The position numbers were made by a program, and so were the translations under genes. Shown here piece after piece: positions 26,396-34,513 of a DNA stretch of 64,000 bases. The stretch's first letter is position 1. Each line of letters starts with the position of its first letter. Source of the DNA: Ktedonobacter sp. SOSP1-85 (GTDB lineage Bacteria; Chloroflexota; Ktedonobacteria; Ktedonobacterales; Ktedonobacteraceae); contig NZ_BNJI01000002.1 in NCBI RefSeq assembly GCF_016587415.1, positions 1,302,001 to 1,366,000 of the forward strand. The letters are read 5' to 3'. Below the pieces are notes generated by a model. The model did not search any database. It worked only from the letters and a program-made list of their open reading frames with translations, and was not told the DNA's origin.

Positions 26396-26442
26396 ATGAG
26401 TATGGTTGGCGCGTGTATGCGCGCCAACCATACTCATTTTCC
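26396..26442 (+). terminator. strong intrinsic terminator of the PPOX operon
   Basis: An 18-bp perfect stem (ATGAGTATGGTTGGCGCG and its inverse) with a 6-nt loop followed by TTTCCCC, 56 nt after the stop codon. Confidence 0.85.
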
Positions 26443-26535
26443 CCCAAAGCGTGATGTCGCGCTGCGACATGAAAGCGAATGAAAATGGACTATACTGATT
26501 GGGGTGATGAGCGTCAGTGATCGGTGCTCATATTG

Positions 26536-26940
26536 TAGTAAATTGGGTCAAACTCATGCGGCTTTTTGGGTGAAACCAAGGAAATCGGCATGAAACTAAG
26601 GAATTGACCATTAGAACTTGGTAAAACTGCTCCAGAAGCAGATTGTTGGACTCCATTTTTGTCAATTCGGATAGTCAGCACCACAAGTATCTCGTGCTTT
26701 ACCTGTATCAGCCCATGCATGAAAGGAGTCTGAAGGTTCGACATTTGGCACACATGCTTTCTCTTTCGGCTAGAAAAGACGGGAATTCCCCGATCACCAG
26801 ACCTGTGAATTTACAGACAATGAGTGCCATGAGCCGCCTCCAGAGCCATAGTTCAACTTGCATTGTGGATGATTCCTGGGTTTCGCGCTGATTTCCTCGG
26901 TTTCACCCAAAAATCGGTCGGAGTTTCATCCAATTTACTA
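26536..26940. mobile_element. 405-bp iteron element, family A, empty
   Basis: TAGTAAATTGGGTCAAACTC and the inverse of TAGTAAATTGGATGAAACTC enclose about 130 bp of inner sequence that is also found inside the DinB-carrying versions (GACGGGAATTCCCCGATCA against GGCGGGAATTTCCCGATCA). It is the cargo-free form. Its right flank GCTGA matches the left flank of the element end at 1675 rather than its own left flank TATTG. Confidence 0.85.
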
Positions 26941-26945
26941 GCTGA

Positions 26946-27215
26946 GGCTAGCTCGTCTGCACGCTGGTCGACGTCGACCAGGCGTTTTGTACCATAGTTT
27001 GCTCGGCACCAGCGCAAAAAGCGCATCACCATGTCCTGGTAGGTGGCCCGCGTCTGATAGGAGTGCATCTTCCCATCAGAGAACGACCAGAAATGTTCAC
27101 CCTGCGCTCGGGCCTGTGCTTTGGCATCAGCACGGCTTTGTCCAAGGGCCATCAAGCCATCAAGCCGTTGAAGGGCTTCGTAGAGCAGTCTGGGTCGTTT
27201 TCCCATAGCGTGCAC
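26946..27215 (-). pseudogene. tyrosine recombinase, 5' half
   Basis: The core-binding domain (ALGQSRADAKAQARAQGEHFW, YQTRATYQDMVMRFLRWCRA) runs to VDQRADELAS and is then cut by the iteron end at 26940. The continuation lies at 1669-1061. Together they form one integrase with a later frameshift. ATG at 27215 or 27206. Confidence 0.85.
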
Positions 27216-27654
27216 ATCCTGCTTCGGTCGAAAAAGGCAACGTGCTCCCTGGGGGTGGGAGATGTTCGTTCAGTACTTCCGAAGCTGTAGGCAGGTGCCT
27301 TGGGGCACCGTGCCAGGCGGGATGAAGACAGGGAGATACTCCGTTCTCTCTCGAACATCCTCTTTGTCTGTTTATTCTTCCATTCAGAAGAGGCCCAGCC
27401 AACAAGGTGCTTCTGTCTCCATGTGGATGTGCTGCCAGAGAGCAGGGCTACAACCTGGTGCACGTGCAGCGCCAGGAGGTCCCGGGCGAATGGAGCGACT
27501 CAACATCCACTCAGGGATCTCCCTTCTTATGCGCTGCGGTTCTCACGAATGAGAACATGTGTTCTCCTGTAATACGGGTGAGAACATGTTGTGGTTACAT
27601 GTTTTGCCTCACTTTCTCAAAACATGGCTTTTCCTTGAAAAGGGAACAAGCACC
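27216..27654. other. intergenic stretch with an operator-like palindrome
   Basis: GAGAACATGTGTTCTC (27551-27566) plus a half-site GTGAGAACATGTTGT at 27579 resemble a repressor or SOS-type operator. No gene is recognised in 440 bp. Confidence 0.3.
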
Positions 27655-27846
27655 TCACTCTGGTTTGGTCACAGGAGGCTTCAGCAGGGGTGGTTGCCGC
27701 TGCAGTAATTCCTCGCGCACGATAGTGACCTCGGGAGGAGCGGTAATCCCGAGTTTGACCCTCCCCTCATCTACCTCAAGCACTTCAATGAGAATATTTC
27801 CTGAAAGGAGGATTCGCTCCCCTTTCTTGCGTCGTATGACTAGCAT
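27655..27846 (-). CDS. csrA: carbon storage regulator CsrA
   Basis: 63 aa, the usual length. MLVIRRKKGERILLSGNILIEV, then VKLGITAPPEVTIVREEL carries the RNA-binding strand 1 (LVIRRKKGE) and strand 5 with the essential Arg in IVREE. It binds GGA motifs in mRNA leaders and blocks translation; in this phylum no flagellar context is visible here. The ATG at 27846 is chosen from homology; GGAG lies 13 nt upstream. It is followed by a Pro/Lys-rich tail. Confidence 0.93.
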   Translation of the reverse strand: MLVIRRKKGERILLSGNILIEVLEVDEGRVKLGITAPPEVTIVREELLQRQPPLLKPPVTKPE

Positions 27847-28098
27847 GATCAGGGTTTCGCTCCAGTAGATATCCTGCGCATCTAGAAGTAGATAGCACAA
27901 TCAGGCTGTCTACTTCTAGATGCGTAGTAGCAAGTTGTGGCGCGAGATCCTGCTTATACCTTTTGGCAATGTCGCCAATTGAGTCCTTCGGATACACGAG
28001 AAGGAGAGGTTACCTGGCTGGTAACCCCTCCTCCTGGGTGAGATCAATAGCGAACTGCTACTCACCTACATGAGATCAGTAGCGAGCTGCTGATCACC

Positions 28099-28251
28099 TC
28101 ACCACTTGGTGACCTGCTTGCCGCAGCAGCAGACACCCTCTCCCCTGACGAGGTTCTTGCAATTCACGCAGTCCATCCCGCCCTTGCGGCACTTTGCGCA
28201 CTTCGCCTTGTTGGCGGCCTTGACGGCCTTCTGGTCCTTGTTCTTGAACAT
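28099..28251 (-). CDS. small Cys-rich (zinc-ribbon-like) protein, 50 aa
   Basis: A lysine-rich N-terminus is followed by CAKCRKGG, CVNCKN and CCCGKQ, seven cysteines in the last 33 residues, suggesting one or two metal sites. ATG at 28251 preceded by GGGAAGGGCGCC. Family not recognised; a neighbouring 39-aa gene also has a CxxC pair. Confidence 0.6.
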   Translation of the reverse strand: MFKNKDQKAVKAANKAKCAKCRKGGMDCVNCKNLVRGEGVCCCGKQVTKW

Positions 28252-28444
28252 GGCGCCCTTCCCTTGAAACCAGACCGATACGTGAGTATCGGCACTCCGA
28301 CGCTCTGTCGAAGCGATCTCCCCTCTCTGATAGAGAGAAGACATCTCCTGACAGAGAAGCCGTGAGAAAGAACGTGAGCGGGGGATTGGGGCCGCTCGTC
28401 GTGACACGGCTCCCAATCCCAGCCTCACTCACACCGTCAAGGTG

Positions 28445-28564
28445 CTACTCCTCGACCTCGCCAGTGCAGACGCGGCACTCGCTGCTGTAGGCCACACCTT
28501 CCCTCTGGTGCTTCCTGTGCAGCTTTCGCGCCTTCGCTGCCTCAGCGGGACTGACCACGAGCAT
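28445..28564 (-). CDS. small CxxC protein, 39 aa
   Basis: MLVVSPAEAAKARKLHRKH then SSECRVCTGEVEE: a basic helix followed by a single CRVC pair. Codon use is clean and there is no frame disruption, but the ribosome site is weak. It could partner with the 50-aa Cys-rich protein encoded 193 bp downstream. Confidence 0.4.
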   Translation of the reverse strand: MLVVSPAEAAKARKLHRKHQREGVAYSSECRVCTGEVEE

Positions 28565-28722
28565 CACCAACCATCTGGGTAATAGGGATAACTATTGCTG
28601 GGCATCGGCCCACGTCTGGAACACAGGCCTCTGCATTCCAGCCTTGACATGCTTCCATCTTTGAAGAGATGTTGCATGACAAGCTTTTGTGCCATAAAGG
28701 CAGAATATTCTCGTCCATCATC

Positions 28723-28830
28723 GGTTCTGCGAGCCTGTTCAAGAAGAAAGGCGCGATCCTTTGTTGGAGGGAACAATGCTCTCATCAATCACTGGTTCTG
28801 CGAGCCTGTTCAAGAAGAAAGGCGCGATCC
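28723..28830. repeat. two 37-bp direct repeats, period 71 bp
   Basis: GGTTCTGCGAGCCTGTTCAA...GGCGCGATCC occurs identically at 28723-28759 and 28794-28830. Only two copies; too few and unsupported for a CRISPR. Likely a local tandem duplication in non-coding DNA (28565-29028 has no supported gene). Confidence 0.7.
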
Positions 28831-29028
28831 GAATGCATCAATAAGAGAAAAAGGGATACTTAGAGTGTATATGATATACTGCGAATGGACAAGGGGAAAA
28901 TAGGGACAAATGTGGCAGTAAATCGGAGTAGCGCTGTGTATGCAGTAGTAAGCGCTACTACAAGCAGTGTGCAAGCGCCTCTGGAGACGAGTTATAGTGA
29001 TCCTAGCCCTATCTCACCATAGATGCGG

Positions 29029-29211
29029 TTAGTGCCGATGCATCATGTTCTGATGTGCTCGTTGAGCGCTCTCCATCGCGTTCTGATGCGCTCGTTGAGC
29101 GTTCTCCATTGCGTGCCGTCCATGATCAGAAAATCCGCTTCTCGTATGGTAGTGAGAAGAAGCATGCGACGAACCACCAAAGATTGAACGAAGAACTTTT
29201 AGGACGAGCAT
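29029..29211 (-). CDS. small membrane-anchored protein, possibly 5'-truncated
   Basis: 60 residues from the ATG at 29211, ending in an 11-residue tandem repeat (NAMESAQRAHQ, 33-bp DNA period). In-frame codons upstream (to about 29285) add a hydrophobic stretch, FLCAVVITFVLAMLVLKVL, that looks like a transmembrane helix, so the true start was probably further upstream and may have been lost when the IS3 element at 29302 inserted. Function unknown. Confidence 0.4.
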   Translation of the reverse strand: MLVLKVLRSIFGGSSHASSHYHTRSGFSDHGRHAMENAQRAHQNAMESAQRAHQNMMHRH

Positions 29212-29326
29212 TGCAAGGACAAAGGTGATAACGACCGCGCAGAGGAATTGATATTCTGGCTGAACGCCAAGGCTGTTCAGGGTTCACAGTACGAATGACC
29301 ATGTAAAGTCCTTGAAATCCTAGACA

Positions 29327-30167
29327 TCAAAACAGGGTAATAGAAGGAACAGCGGGTAAACCGTGCTCCTGAGCGAATTGATCGGGTGAACGATACTCCA
29401 GGCTCTCATGAGGCCGGACGGTATTGTAGAACTGGACCCACTCCTGGGCTGCCCGCAGAAACTCTCCCAAGGTCTGATAGCGGCAGCGTTCAGCCACGGC
29501 GAGCTTGAACAGGCCGACGAAGCGTTCCGCATAGCCGTTGTCAGTCGGGGTACCAGCCCGGCTCATCGAGATCTGGAAGCCTTTCTCCAGCAAGAGCTGG
29601 CGTGTGGCTTCTGCTCCAAACTGCTTGCCCTGATCGCTGTGGAAAATGAGGTCAGGCACGTCAAAGGCCAGGGTTTGCAACGCAGCAGTTACTAACTCGG
29701 CACGCATGTGATACTCGCGCGTCCAGGCCCAGAATATGCCGGGTCCGCTTCCAGAGCGTGAAGCAGCCTCGCACTTTTGTCCTATCCGCTAGTTTAACCT
29801 CAAAAATGTCGGAGAAGACGACTTCGGCCAGGCTCTCCGGGTCCAACTCGCGGACCAGATTGGGAGCAACCTGGCTCGCTTTGCCGGGATAGACGTACCT
29901 TTTCTGCTTGCGCCGAGCAGTGATCCCATATTTGTGCATGACGCGGCGGACACGATCCTTGCTCATCTTGAGGAGAGTCGCGAGCTTGCGATGGCCCAGC
30001 GTATCATCGACCTCATGCCACTGTTCAATGGCGACCGCGACCTGCTTATCCTTTGTCGCCTGCTTGCTGGGCCAATACAGCGTCGCTCGGCCGATGCCCA
30101 GAGCGCGGGCGATCTGGCTTTTGGGATACGGGCCGTTGGGTACACACAACTGGTAAGCCACTTCCAC
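29327..30167 (-). pseudogene. IS3 OrfB transposase, frameshifted
   Basis: The N-terminal HTH_21 and first Asp (VVFSDIFEVKLADRT) lie in one frame to about 29730. The rest, including IFHSDQGKQFGA (second Asp), NGYAERFVGLFK (Glu) and YNTVRPHESLEYRSP, lies in another. A single-base loss in the DAREYHMRAEL region explains the break. Confidence 0.85.
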
Positions 30168-30181
30168 CAGTTGGCGCGGTC

Positions 30182-30490
30182 TTACTTTCCCCCCAGCAGC
30201 CGCGAAGCTTTTTTTAAGATCTCGTTCTGCACCGTCAGTTCGCCAATGATCTTTTTGAGGTCATCGGGCGACTCTCCTGGCTCGTAGCCTTGACTGATGG
30301 CTTTCTGCTTCGGGTTGCGTTTGTCCACAAACAGGTCCGGCGCTTTCTCCTGGAATTCCTGCCGCCAACGGATCAGTTGGGAGCGCGAGACGCCAAGCTT
30401 CTGACAGACCGCCTCCAAGGTGGTGTCTCGTTGCAAGCTTTCCAGCACAGCTTTCACTTTGAACTCGGCAGTATAGGTCTTCTTTTCCAT
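30182..30490 (-). CDS. IS3 OrfA (helix-turn-helix)
   Basis: 102 aa: YTAEFKVKAVLESLQRDTTLEAVCQKLGVSRSQLIRWRQEF is the transposase_8 HTH, followed by a leucine-zipper-like GELTVQNEILKKASRLL. It ends 15 nt before OrfB. The ATG at 30490 matches family starts. DNA-binding partner for a broken OrfB. Confidence 0.85.
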   Translation of the reverse strand: MEKKTYTAEFKVKAVLESLQRDTTLEAVCQKLGVSRSQLIRWRQEFQEKAPDLFVDKRNPKQKAISQGYEPGESPDDLKKIIGELTVQNEILKKASRLLGGK

Positions 30491-30777
30491 GAGGCCCATT
30501 CCTTTCATGGTTTCATCTTCCTCTGCCTAGGATACCACATACCGGACAAACATCTGTAAGAGGCAAAAGCGAAACCCAACGCATCAGTAAGTGTGCACCA
30601 ACCATAATGTTCGCTCTCGTTGAAGCCAGGCATCCATGCTGGAATGGTCTCCTTTTTGGAGCGTCTGTTCAGCTTGGATGGAACTCCTATAGTACTAAGG
30701 AAAGAGATGCATCTTACAATGGGGAAGAGATTGATGGAGACAGAAGCGCTTCCCTTTTTATCCAGGAAGGTAGTTGC

Positions 30778-31929
30778 ATGCAGCATGAACCATATGGGGA
30801 AAGCCAGCAACCTTTCGGACGTCTTAATGGTCTTTTTGCCAAGAACCCGGAAGCTCGTGACTTTCTTGCCCAGGCTATTTTAGACTCAATGACGGTCATG
30901 ATGGCAGTTCTGGATACCAACGGAAGAGTTCACATTGTCAATGAAGCATGGAGACGCCAGGCGCGAGAATCCTGTTCACCTGACCAATTGGCACGTACCG
31001 GGATAGGGATGAATTACCTGGACGTGTGTAAACACGCACAGGGAGCATCTGCTGAAGAGGCTCCAGAAGCTTTCGCAGGTATTGAGGCGGTCCTGGGAGG
31101 AAGACAATCCTCATTTACTTTAGAATATCCCTGTTTTTCGCCAGCGCGGCAGAGTTGGTATCTGATGAGCGCCACCCCTCTTCCAGGAAATGCAGGGGCG
31201 GTGGTTGCCCATATCGATATTACCGAGCGCAAACAGCTCGAGCAGCAAAAAGATATCTTCATCGGTATGGCAAGTCATGAGTTGCGAGCGCCATTGACTG
31301 CCTTGAAAGGTTTAACGCAACTTGAGAAAAAGAAAAGTGAAAAGCGCGGTTTAAGCGAGTCTCTCCGTTTTCTGGCAAAGATGGAGAGACATATTGATCA
31401 ATTGACAAAGCTTGTCACTGAGTTATTCGATGTGGCAAAAATGCAGGCAGGGAGATTGGACTATGTCAAAGAACCTCTTGATCTGGATGCGTTGATCAAC
31501 GAGATTGTTGAAACGGCACAACTGACGAGCCCAGGTCATAGGTTAACGATTCATGGAGCCTCGCATGCGACAATTAGTGGGGACCGGGACAAACTTGGAC
31601 AGGCCTTTACCAACCTGTTGAGCAACGCCATCAAATATTCCCCTCAGGCAGACTATGTGGATATCTCCCTGGAGACTGTGCAAGATGGAGCTTTTGTGCG
31701 CATCCAAGATGTTGGGATTGGTATTCCCAAGGAGCGCCAGGACCGACTCTTTGAGCGTTTCTATCGTGTTGATACCTCCAAGCAGAACTATGTTCCCGGA
31801 CTCGGTCTGGGCTTATACATTGCACATGAGATCATCAAGCATCATGGAGGAGAAATCACGGTGAGCAGTGAGGAGGGGAAAGGATCAATCTTCTCAGTTT
31901 CGCTTCCTTTGCACGTATCCGCCACGTAG
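30778..31929 (+). CDS. PAS-domain sensor histidine kinase, soluble
   Basis: 383 aa: PAS/PAC (about 30-150, VMMAVLDTNGRVHIVNEAWRRQA to VVAHIDITERK), HisKA with FIGMASHELRAPLTALKG (phospho-His), and HATPase_c with N box NLLSNAIKYSP, G1 DVGIGIP and G2 GLGLGLYIAH. No membrane segment, so it senses a cytoplasmic signal through PAS. No response regulator is adjacent. The ATG at 30778 follows AGGAAGG; longer in-frame starts lack support. Confidence 0.9.
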   Translation: MQHEPYGESQQPFGRLNGLFAKNPEARDFLAQAILDSMTVMMAVLDTNGRVHIVNEAWRRQARESCSPDQLARTGIGMNYLDVCKHAQGASAEEAPEAFAGIEAVLGGRQSSFTLEYPCFSPARQSWYLMSATPLPGNAGAVVAHIDITERKQLEQQKDIFIGMASHELRAPLTALKGLTQLEKKKSEKRGLSESLRFLAKMERHIDQLTKLVTELFDVAKMQAGRLDYVKEPLDLDALINEIVETAQLTSPGHRLTIHGASHATISGDRDKLGQAFTNLLSNAIKYSPQADYVDISLETVQDGAFVRIQDVGIGIPKERQDRLFERFYRVDTSKQNYVPGLGLGLYIAHEIIKHHGGEITVSSEEGKGSIFSVSLPLHVSAT

Positions 31930-32031
31930 GAGACCATTCCAGCATGGGTGCCTACTTCAACAAGCCAGATGCGCTCTACTTTCTATCGGTAGAGAACTCC
32001 TACAGTTCACCTGAACAATGACAAGCATTGC

Positions 32032-32619
32032 TCAGTTTGTGGGAGCACCCACTGGACGGACTGCCACGCCCTCTATCCCTTGCCCGAAGGAGTTGGGGAT
32101 TGCTTTTCGGATGATATTGAGGCTCCCGTTCACATCCGCATTGATACGTTTCCCGTTGCTGGCACGAAATAAGCCTCGTTTGATCCGCTTCCCCACATAA
32201 CGCTCATGATGGCAAATGGGTTCTAGGTCAAGAAAGCTGCACTTGCTCGTGTGGCTTTCTTCTTGCAAAATGACGCCTATCCCAACCATCTCGGCTTTGT
32301 AGGTAAGCATGTCGATGAAGCGAGCAAAAGGAATCTGCACAAACTGTTGATTATTCCGCTTCCCCATGTTGATCTCTTGCTTCCATCCATCATTTTTGCC
32401 AATGACGAGTGTTCCAATGGTTTCAATATCCTGTCTCTGGGAAGTGCAGCGGCGTAACAGTGCCAGGCGATAGGGTTGATTTTGGTATGAGGTATCCCGA
32501 AATCCGGCTTCTCTCCGAAGAAATATCGACGCGGCTGGCGCAAAGGCCCCTGTAACCTCTTGAGTGAACGGTAATTTGAGTTTGAGAACCACAGGAGCCG
32601 AGAGTACGAACTCCTTCAT
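32032..32619 (-). pseudogene. TnpB (IS605 OrfB) C-terminal remnant
   Basis: It keeps the RuvC-like end: VILQEESHTSKCSFLD (Glu region and first zinc Cys), ICHHERYVGKRIKRGLF and INADVNGSLNI (last catalytic Asp). The N-terminal wedge and first RuvC Asp are missing and the first ~60 codons are scrambled. An omegaRNA-type 3' end would overlap 31930-32090. Confidence 0.8.
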
Positions 32620-33014
32620 ACCTTGATCAGCTTTCCAAGCGGCTTGAGGATGATCGTTACTACCGAGTGAGTGTGGTTGTGCTTTCCATTGACATCATTT
32701 GAGACATTCATAACTGGATGTCATTTGTTCTGTTTGAGAGCAGGAAGTGCAGAATATGCGTCAGAAGAAGATCTTCAGGAGAATGAAGAGACACGTTGCG
32801 AGGAAGAAGCTCTGCTTCCAGGCATCTTCAATGCGTGCTTCTCTGTATTTTTCGTTGCAGAAAGTAAAAAAGAGAATTTGACAGTTCTCAAAAATGTATG
32901 AAAACGGGGAAAAATACTGGCAAGGATAAGACATTTTTCTTTCATTGGCACCCCAGAAGAAATGTTCTAAAATAGAGCGAAGAAGGTGTTAGCATATTTC
33001 AGAAGTAATGGGCA

Positions 33015-34178
33015 ATGATTCGCGCACATAAAATTCGCTTGCATCCCACACCGGAACAAGCCAACTATTTTGCCAGAGCCGCAGGAACCAGTCGCTTTGT
33101 CTGGAACTGGGCGCTTGCAGAATGGGAGCGACAGTACGCAGCCGGGGAAAAACCAACCGCGCTCAAGCTCAAGAAGCAGTTCAACGCGATCAGGCGCGAA
33201 GAGTTCCCCTGGACGTGGGAGGTCACGAAGAACGCCTCTGATCAGCCCTTTCTGGACCTGGGGAAAGCGTTTACCGCCTTCTTTGAAGGCAAGGCCCGTC
33301 GCCCTCGCTTCAAGAGCAAAAAGCGAAGCAAACCAAGCTTTTATCTAGCCAACGATCAACTGGAATTGAAGGACCACCATATCTGGATTCCCAAGCTCGG
33401 GTGGGTCAATATGGCAGAGAACCTGCGCTTCAAAGGGAAGGTGGCAGGCGCACGCATCACGAACATCGTCGATTGGTGGTTCATCAGTATTACCGTCGAA
33501 GTCGCCGATCGACTCCCAGACCCAAGGAAAGCAGCCGTAGGGATCGATGTTGGCTTGAATCGACTGGCCACCTTGAGTACCGGGAAGGGATACGAGAACC
33601 AAGCATTCCTCAAAACGGCGCTCAAGAAGCTGCGTCAGGCCAACAAGCGACTGCATCGCCGCAGAACGGGGTCAAAGAACCGCGAGAAAGCGCGCAGACA
33701 CGTGGCACGTTTGCATTACCAAATTGCGTGCATGCGCGACGATGTGCTTCACAAGCTGACCACCAGGCTAGCTAACTGTTATGGGATCATTGGCATTGAA
33801 GACCTTCACCTGCATGGGCTCCTCAAGAATCGGCGATTGTCCCGCTCGTTCTCGGATGCTGCGCTTGGGAAACTCTTGAACCTTTTGACGAGCAAGGTGC
33901 AGCAACGTGGCGGACAGGTCATGAAGGTGGGGCGCTTCTTTCCCTCAAGCAAGACCTGCCATAGTTGTGGGTGGAAATGGGAAAGCATGGAGTTGTCTGA
34001 TCGCCTCTTTCTTTGTCAAAACCCCACCTGTGCCTATTATCAGTTGCCACAAGATCGTGATCACAACGCTGGCCTCAACATTCTGGCGGAAGCCCTTCGC
34101 TTGATCGGGCTCATTGATCAAGTCGTCACCGGTATTGGCTCAGACGATGACGTAAACTTGGCTGTGGACGCGGGGTAA
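33015..34178 (+). CDS. tnpB: TnpB RNA-guided nuclease (IS605/IS607 type), apparently intact
   Basis: 387 aa. The N-terminal wedge/REC part (IRLHPTPEQANYFARAAG, FVWNWALAEWERQY) is followed by split RuvC motifs GIDVGLNRLATLS (Asp), GIEDLHLHGLL (Glu) and DRDHNAGLNILAEA (Asp), with a CHSCGWKW...CQNPTC zinc finger. All catalytic residues are present. No tnpA is adjacent. The guide RNA should span the 3' end of the frame into about 34180-34260. The start ATG at 33015 gives the standard MIRAHKIRLHPT opening. Confidence 0.92.
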   Translation: MIRAHKIRLHPTPEQANYFARAAGTSRFVWNWALAEWERQYAAGEKPTALKLKKQFNAIRREEFPWTWEVTKNASDQPFLDLGKAFTAFFEGKARRPRFKSKKRSKPSFYLANDQLELKDHHIWIPKLGWVNMAENLRFKGKVAGARITNIVDWWFISITVEVADRLPDPRKAAVGIDVGLNRLATLSTGKGYENQAFLKTALKKLRQANKRLHRRRTGSKNREKARRHVARLHYQIACMRDDVLHKLTTRLANCYGIIGIEDLHLHGLLKNRRLSRSFSDAALGKLLNLLTSKVQQRGGQVMKVGRFFPSSKTCHSCGWKWESMELSDRLFLCQNPTCAYYQLPQDRDHNAGLNILAEALRLIGLIDQVVTGIGSDDDVNLAVDAG

Positions 34179-34513
34179 GACCAAAAAGGCCTTGGAGGTC
34201 TTGAGGCACCTACGGATGAAGCAGCAACAACAAAAGATGGATGAGAACTATGCTTGCATACGTTTTCCTACATTAATTGGAGCAGGCTGATGCCCTCCTA
34301 GCCTCCTTTCCGCGCTAATAGTTCAAAGAATTTCTTCCATCATCGCTCTCTATGCTGCGGTCATATTATCGTATCATCATCAAGCCAGGAGAGCCTACAA
34401 GAACGTTACCATTGTGATCTCATAGCGTAGCTGTGCGTCTTGGTTTGCTTTCACTCAAAGAAGAGGGAATATGGGGGAGTTGGCTTGCTTCGAAGCGTTT
34501 CTTGCCTCATGGA
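34179..34513. other. intergenic; probable omegaRNA 3' end then nothing recognised
   Basis: AAAAAGGCCTTGGAGGTCTTGAGGCACC just after the tnpB stop has pairing potential (GGCCTT/GAGGTC) expected of the element right end. The remainder up to the GGDEF gene has no supported gene. Confidence 0.35.

Larger units (their letters stand above)
1675..26940. mobile_element. 25.3-kb iteron-ended composite element, TSD GCTGA
   Basis: The left end TAGTAAATTGGGTC (1675) and right end CCAATTTACTA (to 26940) are inverted, and both belong to the same repeat family. The 5-bp GCTGA occurs at 1670-1674 and 26941-26945. The flanks are the two halves of one integrase gene and rejoin in frame, which is strong evidence that this stretch was an insertion. 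The right boundary is the outer end of a 405-bp solo unit (26536-26940); the left boundary is the end of a DinB-carrying unit. The layout resembles a composite transposon made of two related small elements. No Tn7/Mu-like DDE transposase is visible inside, and the interior has clearly been reworked by later insertions. Confidence 0.75.
29302..30548 (-). mobile_element. IS3-family insertion sequence
   Basis: 1247 bp with imperfect inverted ends TGT...ATCCTAGAC and TGT...ATCCTAGGC enclosing OrfA and OrfB. The flanks do not show a clear duplication. Confidence 0.8.

Noticed and set aside
28723..28830. CRISPR array
   Set aside because: Only two repeats of 37 bp, no further copies, no cas genes; better explained as a local duplication.
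28562..28880. coding genes around the 37-bp repeats
   Set aside because: Short frames on both strands lack start signals and motifs.
30607..30777. upstream start for the histidine kinase
   Set aside because: The extra 57 residues have no domain and no ribosome site, while ATG 30778 has AGGAAGG at proper distance.
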